Assembly (NCBI GenBank): GCA_007129085.1
Contig: SKWF01000321.1
Coordinates: 1 to 5,063 of the forward strand
Direction of reading: 5' to 3'
DNA length: 5,063 nt
Source of the DNA: Balneolaceae bacterium
GTDB lineage: Bacteria; Bacteroidota; Rhodothermia; Balneolales; Balneolaceae
Position numbers and translations under genes: made by a program. The notes below the pieces were generated by a model. It searched no databases and was not told where the DNA came from. It saw nothing but the letters and a program-made list of their open reading frames with translations. Positions 1 through 5,063 of this stretch are shown piece after piece; position 1 is the stretch's first letter, and each line of letters begins with the position of its first letter.

Positions 1-564
1 GAAGCGTTTGAAGAATTTTCTTAGATAGGGCGATGAAAAATGATCGTCTACTTTATTGGAAACCGTTGAAAAGGCATCAATCGTGAGCATATCCAGCCAG
101 TTGAGTGATTTCAGATCGGTGGGTTGATTGAGTGGGTTGAACAGGAATGCATCCGCTGTTTTGTTGTAGAGACTTTTGCTGTAATCTAAAAATTCGGCAT
201 AGGATTCTTCATCTTCAGGCGCAAACTTTTGAATCTCCTGCATGGTCTTGGACCGGTCGCCGTAATTATCAAATATCACCCCATCTTTATAGAAATAGCG
301 ACAGAGGGGCTCGGGCTCGGAGAGTGAAAGATAATCGGAAAGGTTTTGCCCGCACGATTCAAAAAGCTTCTCCAGAATAAACGGCATTGTAAGCAGGCTT
401 GGGCCGGTATCAAACCGGTATCCTTGGGATTCCCACTGCTGCATTTTGCCGCCGGGTGTTCCATTCTGTTCGAAAAGGTCAACTGAATACCCTTTTGCAC
501 CGAGGAGTGCAGCAGCTGCTATCCCCCCAATTCCGGCCCCAATTACAATTGCTCGTTTCGCCAT
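1..564 (-). CDS. Carotenoid desaturase, CrtI/CrtD family (partial, N-terminal 188 codons)
   Basis: This is an FAD-dependent desaturase/oxidoreductase of carotenoid synthesis, a membrane-associated enzyme that introduces double bonds into phytoene-derived chains. The gene starts with ATG at 564 and stays open to base 1, so only the N-terminal 188 residues are present; the family is usually about 490-510 residues. Seen directly: a Rossmann dinucleotide motif at residues 7-14 (VIGAGIGG, giving GxGxxG), the acidic residue E32 at the end of the second beta strand (DLFE) that normally binds the FAD ribose, the family signature TPGGK at 36-40, and GYRFDTGPSLLTMP at 48-61. CRYFYKDG near residues 88-95 and the ending LRKFFKRF resemble Bacteroidota CrtD (1-hydroxycarotenoid 3,4-desaturase) more than CrtI, by recollection of the family. 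The exact substrate cannot be fixed from this fragment. No Shine-Dalgarno sequence is visible. The ATG is chosen because the FAD motif begins directly after it. It lies 58 bp after rlmD on the same strand; crt partner genes, if present, would lie beyond the left edge. Confidence 0.9.
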   Translation of the reverse strand, partial: MAKRAIVIGAGIGGIAAAALLGAKGYSVDLFEQNGTPGGKMQQWESQGYRFDTGPSLLTMPFILEKLFESCGQNLSDYLSLSEPEPLCRYFYKDGVIFDNYGDRSKTMQEIQKFAPEDEESYAEFLDYSKSLYNKTADAFLFNPLNQPTDLKSLNWLDMLTIDAFSTVSNKVDDHFSSPYLRKFFKRF

Positions 565-583
565 TCGTAAGCCACGGTTTGTT

Positions 584-609
584 TTTATTCAACTCTTTAA
601 ATGAATAAA
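584..609. repeat. AT-rich inverted repeat between rlmD and the desaturase
   Basis: Perfect 8-bp arms, TTTATTCA (584-591) and TGAATAAA (602-609), are separated by 10 bases and lie in the 58-bp gap between two same-strand genes. In the direction of transcription the downstream arm is followed by A residues, not a T tract, and the stem is almost all A/T, so it does not qualify as an intrinsic terminator. It could be a weak 3' hairpin stabilising the rlmD message, an operator for the desaturase, or chance in AT-rich sequence. Confidence 0.35.
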
Positions 610-622
610 GTGATGAAAACGT

Positions 623-2032
623 TTACGATTTGGCTCTCAATTTCGTCACGGCTTCAATGTGATAAGTTTGCGGAAACATGTCGACGGGCTGAACACTCTC
701 CACGTCATAAACTTTTTTGAGCTCTTTAAGATCTCGTGCCATGGTTGATGGATTACAGCTTACGTATACAAGTTTTGGCACCTGCAGTTCGCTGAGCTGT
801 TTTACAACGTCAGGATGCATTCCGGAGCGCGGAGGATCCGTTATGATGCAGTCCGGGGCAGGGTGTTCATCAAGAAATTCACGGTTAAAGGTGTCTTTCA
901 TATCACCGAGTACAAAATCTACATTTTCAACACCGTTTTCTGTGGCGTTGAATTTTGCATTTTTGATGGCGACGTCTACCAATTCAATTCCAATTACACG
1001 GTCGGCGTCACTGCTCATGTAGAGGCTGAGGGTTCCCACGCCGCAGTAGAGGTCGTAAATGGTTTCTCCGGACTGCAGGTCGGCAAAGTCTTTCGCAACG
1101 TCATACAGCTTTTCTGCCTGGGCCGTATTGGTTTGGAAAAAGGCGTTTGGATGAATTTTAAATGAGTAGTCACCAATGGAGTCTACAATATAGCCCGGCC
1201 CGTGGAGCACATGCTCGTATCGGCCAACTGCGGTGGGGTTGGGTTGATCGTTAACATTATTGACCACCGTAGTAATGAACGGAAATTCTTCTAAAAGCTT
1301 CTTGGTAAGGTTTGAAACAATATCTTGATCATCCTTGTACGTCACCAGGTTTACCATAAAGTCATTGGTATGGTGGGAATTGCGTATCACCAGGTGACGC
1401 ATAAACCCCTCTTTTTTGAATGTATCGAAAGCGGGGATGTCGTTTTCGAGGCAGTAGCTTCGTACAAAGTCGAGAATTTCAAAAGAGCGGGGATCTTGCA
1501 GGTGACACTCATTCAGGTTTAGAATTTTATCAAACCTGCCGGGAGCGTGCATACCGAGGGCAAATCCGGAATCATCCACATACTCATCCCGGTTAATCTC
1601 CTCGCGCGTGAGCCAACGTTTTGTGCCGAAGCTGTACTCCATTTTATTACGGTAATAAAAGTCGTTGTCACAGCCGATAATTGGCTGAACAATGGTGGGA
1701 TCCAATTTGGCGATTCGTTCGATATGATCACGCACATGCTGCTCTTTTTGTTCTATCTGTTTGGCGTAAGGGAGGTGCTGCCATGTGCAACCGCCACAGG
1801 TATTTGCGTGTGAACATTTCGGCTCAATACGGTCGGGGGATGGCTCCAGAATTTCGAGGACTCTGGCCTCACGAAAGCTCTTCTTTTTCTTGGTGATCAT
1901 CGCCTTAACGGTATCTCCCGGAGCGGTTCCCGGCACAAATACCGCCAGTCCGTCTACCTTGGCAATTCCTTTTCCTTTAAAAGCTGTGTCTTCGATGTAC
2001 AGATCTACTTTACTTCCTTTTTTGAGAGCCAT
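623..2032 (-). CDS. rlmD: 23S rRNA (uracil-5-)-methyltransferase RlmD (RumA family)
   Basis: This enzyme is predicted to methylate C5 of a uridine in 23S rRNA (U1939 in E. coli numbering for RlmD), using S-adenosylmethionine, in the cytoplasm. At 469 residues it is complete and close to family length. An N-terminal TRAM RNA-binding domain spans about residues 3-62. Iron-sulfur ligands follow: C73, C79 and C82 (CSHANTCGGC), with the fourth probably C176 (NECHLQ). The catalytic domain has the conserved HPNAFFQTN at 294-302, the SAM-binding loop YDLYCGVG at 326-333, DPPRSG at 399-404, the nucleophilic cysteine C426 in VSCNP (424-428), and a terminal general-base glutamate E460 in HIEAV. All catalytic residues are present, so the enzyme should be active. 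The paralogue RlmCD modifies U747 and U1939 in some bacteria, so the target base is less certain than the activity. The ATG overlaps the stop of the upstream cNMP-domain gene by one base (TAATG), which points to translational coupling. Confidence 0.96.
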   Translation of the reverse strand: MALKKGSKVDLYIEDTAFKGKGIAKVDGLAVFVPGTAPGDTVKAMITKKKKSFREARVLEILEPSPDRIEPKCSHANTCGGCTWQHLPYAKQIEQKEQHVRDHIERIAKLDPTIVQPIIGCDNDFYYRNKMEYSFGTKRWLTREEINRDEYVDDSGFALGMHAPGRFDKILNLNECHLQDPRSFEILDFVRSYCLENDIPAFDTFKKEGFMRHLVIRNSHHTNDFMVNLVTYKDDQDIVSNLTKKLLEEFPFITTVVNNVNDQPNPTAVGRYEHVLHGPGYIVDSIGDYSFKIHPNAFFQTNTAQAEKLYDVAKDFADLQSGETIYDLYCGVGTLSLYMSSDADRVIGIELVDVAIKNAKFNATENGVENVDFVLGDMKDTFNREFLDEHPAPDCIITDPPRSGMHPDVVKQLSELQVPKLVYVSCNPSTMARDLKELKKVYDVESVQPVDMFPQTYHIEAVTKLRAKS

Positions 2033-2586
2033 TAACTGTTATCTACCTCTTGTTCATCCTGATAGTGCGTTTGAAATTGTATGGCGAATGCCGTTTTAGT
2101 GTCGGCGGTTTCGCAGAGTTTCCGCATTGTAATTTCGAGCTGTTTCATCGCAAGGGAGGATATCGCCTCCAAAAATTTAACGGCAATTTGCGGATGCCGC
2201 TTTTTTAAGGTCTCGAAATCGGGTTTAAAGAAACCGAGAAGCATGCAGTCTGTCAGGCATTTTGCTGATGACATACGCCGTAAATCATAACCGATAGAGA
2301 GAGAACCAAACACGTTGGGAGCCTGCAGGTCGTATGTTACCTGCCCGGTTTCTGGATCGTCTAGATCGTTAACTACCTCGAGCCGTACGCTTCCCTCCTC
2401 AATAAAGTACATTCCCGTACCGGGATCGTTTTGATAGTAGATGTACTCATTTTCTTTGTATTTACGCCGATGGCAGAGTTGCAAAAACTCATACCGTTCA
2501 GTCGTGGTAAATTCAGACAGAAATGATGAGTTGAAGATCATATTTGTCTGATTTTTAATTCGTTGGAACCCAGATTTTTTGAACAT
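2032..2586 (-). CDS. Stand-alone cyclic-nucleotide-binding-domain protein (Crp/Fnr-like, no HTH)
   Basis: This is a 184-residue protein built on the cNMP-binding beta-roll of Crp/Fnr regulators. Recognisable segments are FLSEFTTTERYEFLQLCH (about 22-39), YKENEYIYYQNDPGTGMYFI (43-62), EEGSVRLEVV (63-72), NVFGSLSIGY (91-100) and a long helix at about 133-158 that corresponds to the Crp dimerisation helix. The chain ends at 184 with an acidic tail. The roughly 70-residue C-terminal winged helix of Crp/Fnr is absent, and rlmD begins at once, so nothing suggests a frameshifted remainder. The phosphate-binding cassette is altered: the usual FGEL glutamate is S95 (FGSL), although RRMSSA at 103-108 keeps an arginine and small residues. 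It may bind an unusual ligand, or none, and act through protein contacts. It starts 12 bp after the Omp85 stop. An ATG at 2541 (M16, MIFNSSF) is an equally possible start, because neither site has a clear Shine-Dalgarno sequence and homology begins near residue 20. The function is unknown. Confidence 0.88.
   Translation of the reverse strand: MFKKSGFQRIKNQTNMIFNSSFLSEFTTTERYEFLQLCHRRKYKENEYIYYQNDPGTGMYFIEEGSVRLEVVNDLDDPETGQVTYDLQAPNVFGSLSIGYDLRRMSSAKCLTDCMLLGFFKPDFETLKKRHPQIAVKFLEAISSLAMKQLEITMRKLCETADTKTAFAIQFQTHYQDEQEVDNS
2046..2050 (-). promoter_or_regulatory. Possible ribosome-binding site for rlmD
   Basis: On the minus strand AGAGG lies inside the end of the cNMP-domain gene, 13 bases before the rlmD ATG. 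It is the only Shine-Dalgarno-like sequence seen before any start in this window. The spacing is long, so rlmD may rely on reinitiation at the TAATG overlap as well as, or instead of, this site. Confidence 0.3.
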
Positions 2587-2598
2587 AAGCGTGTTTAT

Positions 2599-5004
2599 TT
2601 AAAACGAGTGGCCAATTCCGAAACTAAAACGAGGGGTTGAGTTTTCAAACCAACCCTCTTGCAAATCGTGAACCCTGTAGGTGATATCAAACCGCGCTAC
2701 TAAAAATTCCCAATCCAAGCGAAGGCCGATACCTGAACCTACCGCAATTTGATTATAAAAGTTATCAAAAGAAAATCGTCCATCATCCAGCAGATCTCTG
2801 TCATCTTCTCCGAGGAGAGTGGTGCGGGGCCCGTACCAAATATTGCCGGCATCGGTATGCCACGCCAGGTGCCAATCGGTATTTAGAAAATCACTTACTA
2901 CAACTTGTCTTAACTCTTTAAATGCCGCTAATTTTACCTCACCACCGGGAAGAGCAACATTTTCCGGGCTGATGGTTCCGGGCCCTAATCGAAACGGATC
3001 CCAGCCGCGAATGTCGTTACTGCCGCCGGCAAAAAACCGTCGGCTCAGCGGAATCGATTGACTGTCAAAAATGGGAAGTGCGTATCCGCTAAATGTACGC
3101 ACAGCAAATACCGAGTTTGGTGTAAGTTCAAAATAACGGCGAAAATCAGCTGAAAATTTAAGGAATCGACTGTACTGCAGATCATTGGATGAGATACCGA
3201 GTGGGGATGGCAGCGTTTGATCAACATTTCCGGCGTCGAAAATATATCGATCCAACAGGTAGGGGACGTTACCGCCAATTGCTGCAGAAAGCTCGGTGGA
3301 GAACCCAGAATCTCGTTTTATAAGATCTACATTACGATTTCGGATAGTGTACCGAATAATAGATGAAAATTGTGGCCGAAAATCCTCTTCAATCCGTAAA
3401 AATTCGATGGATTGCTCACCAAACTCCGAAATAAGATTTTGTCTGAACTGCTCGGAGGGATCTGTATCGATGATATCCATTTCGATTAGATCAAACAGGC
3501 TGGTTACCTGGTCGGAATGTGTTATTTCGTACCGAAGGTTGAATCGGATATCGGAGTTTATCCTAAAAAACAGTTGGTCTGACTGGCTGTAAGAGAGTAA
3601 ATAACGAGTTCGAGAGCTCTGCACCCATGATCGGTTTTGAAGAGGCTGAAACGGGAAATTCAGCCTTGGAACTGTATATTCACCCCGCACCTCGTAACTC
3701 TGGAAAAATGTAGAGCCCGACCTTGTTCTCGCTCCGGTTTCAGGATCGGTAGGTGCAATTTCACTCAGCGTTCCTGATGTAACATATTCCAGGCTGGTAT
3801 TAACACCAATGCTTAAATTATCTGCCCTGCCGCGTAAATTATTGTTGTTGTAATTCACACCTAAACCTGTACCAAACCCATACCGTCTCATCCCGAAAAA
3901 TTCAGCGCGAATGGTGTGCTTTGGTATAGTCTGAAGTTCAAAAAATACCGGTATTTCATCACCGGAGAAGTCCGGCGAGCTGCCATCTTCACTGAGGCCA
4001 AAACGATTGGTGAGAAATATGCCCAGGTTCTGGTACGCATTAATGGTCTGCAGATAGGCGGATTGATCAAATGGTTCTCCCGGTTTGAACCGTACCTGTT
4101 CTGTTAACAGGCTGAACCGAGTTTGGGCACTGCTCTGTTTGTTCATGTAGATGGAGAATCCGGGGTTTGTATACGGTTCTCCGGATGCTTCGTGTTCTTG
4201 GTCGTAATCATCACTGCCTTCAGGTCCCGCCAGGGAGATATGCACATCCCCAAACGTATAAAAGCGGCCAGGTTTTATGTCGTATAAAACATCATAGGTG
4301 TGATCTAAATCGGGGACCTCTTTTACAAGCGCTCGAACGGAATCTCGTTGAACGGCAGCATAGCCGTTGTTTTTTAGGAAATCGATAATTCGGGACTGTT
4401 CGCCTCGCAAATCATTGACCCGATAATTATCGTCAACTTCCAGTGTGTCTTCATCAGATACATCAGCATCGAATACATTATCACTGTAAAAACGGGGCAG
4501 CAGGTTTGAGTCTTCAAATTCCGGCCAACCGCGGTATGATACATTTCTAATGCGGGAGCGTGGCCCTTCTTCAATAATAAAGGATACCTCAACCCGGTTT
4601 TCTCGGTATTCAATGACGGATGTATCTACAACCGCATCGAAATATCCCATATTTTCGTAATAGGTTTGCACGCGGTCGCGGTCGTTGGAGAGCATATCGC
4701 GGTTCAGGTACGAAGGGGACTCCCCAACACCTACAGCTTGCCAAAGGTAATACCAGGGAGTGAAACGGGGAATATTCAGAAATTCCCGATTGTTTTCTGT
4801 ACGTATCAGCCGCCGAAGCGTGCGATTTCCAATCTCATCATTTCCCGAAAACCTGACAATACGAACGACTTTTTCAGTTTCGCTATCGTTCTCTTGCTGT
4901 TCAACACTATTGTTGTTTTGGGCAGCTCCATCAAGATGAACTCCAAAAAAGAGTAGAAGTGCAAAAACAGTCGCTGTACAGAGACGCACACAATATGAGC
5001 TCAT
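2599..5004 (-). CDS. Omp85-superfamily outer-membrane assembly protein (BamA/TamA/TamL-like)
   Basis: This 801-residue protein is predicted to be an outer-membrane beta-barrel of the Omp85 superfamily, which inserts or translocates proteins (or lipids) at the outer membrane. Residues 1-28 look like a Sec signal peptide, with R7, the hydrophobic stretch 11-24 and possible cleavage after A28 (DGAAQ). No lipobox cysteine follows. Three POTRA-like periplasmic repeats can be traced: about 45-147 (with NMGYFDAVVDTSV), 149-245 (with NNGYAAVQRDSV) and 247-359 (with NLGIFLTNRF and FFELQ). The barrel runs from about 365 to 801 and holds the Omp85 loop-6 signature FFAGGSNDIRGW at 657-668 (RGW in place of the usual RGF/RGY). 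It ends in a terminal phenylalanine (GIGHSF), as expected for a BAM-recognised beta signal. The first POTRA insertion (NREFLNIPRF...) and the acidic segment at about 505-543 resemble Bacteroidota TamL, which is normally a lipoprotein, so subfamily assignment is tentative. A TamB-like partner is not in the window. It is the first gene of the likely transcript. Confidence 0.93.
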   Translation of the reverse strand: MSSYCVRLCTATVFALLLFFGVHLDGAAQNNNSVEQQENDSETEKVVRIVRFSGNDEIGNRTLRRLIRTENNREFLNIPRFTPWYYLWQAVGVGESPSYLNRDMLSNDRDRVQTYYENMGYFDAVVDTSVIEYRENRVEVSFIIEEGPRSRIRNVSYRGWPEFEDSNLLPRFYSDNVFDADVSDEDTLEVDDNYRVNDLRGEQSRIIDFLKNNGYAAVQRDSVRALVKEVPDLDHTYDVLYDIKPGRFYTFGDVHISLAGPEGSDDYDQEHEASGEPYTNPGFSIYMNKQSSAQTRFSLLTEQVRFKPGEPFDQSAYLQTINAYQNLGIFLTNRFGLSEDGSSPDFSGDEIPVFFELQTIPKHTIRAEFFGMRRYGFGTGLGVNYNNNNLRGRADNLSIGVNTSLEYVTSGTLSEIAPTDPETGARTRSGSTFFQSYEVRGEYTVPRLNFPFQPLQNRSWVQSSRTRYLLSYSQSDQLFFRINSDIRFNLRYEITHSDQVTSLFDLIEMDIIDTDPSEQFRQNLISEFGEQSIEFLRIEEDFRPQFSSIIRYTIRNRNVDLIKRDSGFSTELSAAIGGNVPYLLDRYIFDAGNVDQTLPSPLGISSNDLQYSRFLKFSADFRRYFELTPNSVFAVRTFSGYALPIFDSQSIPLSRRFFAGGSNDIRGWDPFRLGPGTISPENVALPGGEVKLAAFKELRQVVVSDFLNTDWHLAWHTDAGNIWYGPRTTLLGEDDRDLLDDGRFSFDNFYNQIAVGSGIGLRLDWEFLVARFDITYRVHDLQEGWFENSTPRFSFGIGHSF

Positions 5005-5063
5005 AATTTAAAATATATAATCAAAACGTGTATACGTTACTGACACAGCTTTTGCGTTGGATA
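5005..5063 (-). promoter_or_regulatory. AT-rich upstream region of the Omp85 gene, possible promoter
   Basis: The 59 bases before the Omp85 ATG contain no recognised gene and become strongly AT-rich next to the start (minus strand: TTGATTATATATTTTAAATT then ATG). TATATT could serve as a -10 element, but it sits only about 7 bases from the ATG and has no good -35 partner at 17 bp. The Bacteroidota-type pair TTTG / TAnnTTTG is also not properly spaced. The real promoter may lie further upstream, beyond the window. No Shine-Dalgarno sequence is seen. Confidence 0.25.
5025..5038. repeat. Short inverted repeat upstream of the Omp85 gene
   Basis: Arms AACGT (5025-5029) and ACGTT (5034-5038) are perfect complements with a 4-base spacer, 20 to 34 bp upstream of the Omp85 ATG. 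The size and position would suit a small dimeric regulator, but 5-bp arms can easily occur by chance. No family-specific operator was recognised. Confidence 0.25.

Noticed and set aside
147..608. Open frames at 147-380 and 399-608 (plus) and 276-500 (minus)
   Set aside because: They are out-of-frame shadows of the desaturase, which reads open from 564 to base 1 with the FAD-binding motif.
584..609. Intrinsic terminator after rlmD
   Set aside because: The stem is almost all A/T and is followed by A residues rather than a T tract on the minus strand.
815..1165. Plus-strand open frame of 116 codons (and overlapping frames at 717-1022 and 1547-1813)
   Set aside because: They lie entirely antisense to rlmD, whose catalytic motifs are intact; the translations show no recognisable domain and are typical shadow frames.
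2032..2586. Frameshifted or truncated full-length Crp regulator
   Set aside because: The frame ends cleanly in an overlap with the rlmD start, leaving no space or sequence for a lost HTH; it looks like a deliberately short protein, although a very old deletion cannot be excluded.
3296..3592. Plus-strand open frame of 98 codons, and other frames of 60-96 codons within 2819-4991
   Set aside because: All are antisense or out of frame to the Omp85 gene, which is complete with signal peptide, POTRA repeats and terminal phenylalanine.
1..5063. tRNA, rRNA, CRISPR array, insertion sequence or phage genes
   Set aside because: No regular repeat-spacer pattern, transposase, terminal inverted repeats or tRNA-like cloverleaf was seen; nearly all the sequence is accounted for by four genes.

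Overview
The window carries four protein genes, all on the minus strand and tightly packed, so transcription runs from high to low coordinates. In transcription order they are: an Omp85-superfamily outer-membrane protein with POTRA domains (2599-5004), a small stand-alone cyclic-nucleotide-binding-domain protein (2032-2586), the 23S rRNA uracil-5 methyltransferase RlmD (623-2032), and the N-terminal 188 codons of a CrtI/CrtD-type carotenoid desaturase that runs off the left edge (1-564). I found no RNA gene, mobile element, CRISPR array or convincing intrinsic terminator. Nearly every base is coding. The only non-coding stretches are 5005-5063, 2587-2598 and 565-622.

Organism: a Gram-negative bacterium, because an Omp85 beta-barrel protein with a signal peptide is present. 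The lack of strong Shine-Dalgarno sequences before most starts, the carotenoid desaturase whose N-terminus resembles Bacteroidota CrtD proteins, and the TamL-like layout of the Omp85 protein all suggest the Bacteroidota/Balneolota/Rhodothermota group. A pigmented marine or halophilic Balneolaceae-like organism is plausible, but this is inference from protein character, not a database match.

Layout: the Omp85 gene stops 12 bp before the cNMP-domain gene starts. That gene's stop codon overlaps the rlmD start codon by one base (TAATG). These three genes are therefore probably one transcript, with the last two translationally coupled. A 58-bp gap with an AT-rich inverted repeat separates rlmD from the desaturase, which may be the end of this operon, read-through, or a new promoter.

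Functionally this looks like a housekeeping cluster with mixed roles: envelope biogenesis, a putative small-molecule sensor, ribosome modification and pigment synthesis. The least explained element is the cNMP-domain protein. It has no DNA-binding domain, an altered ligand pocket, and is coupled to an rRNA methyltransferase. I do not see a clearly new multi-gene system here.
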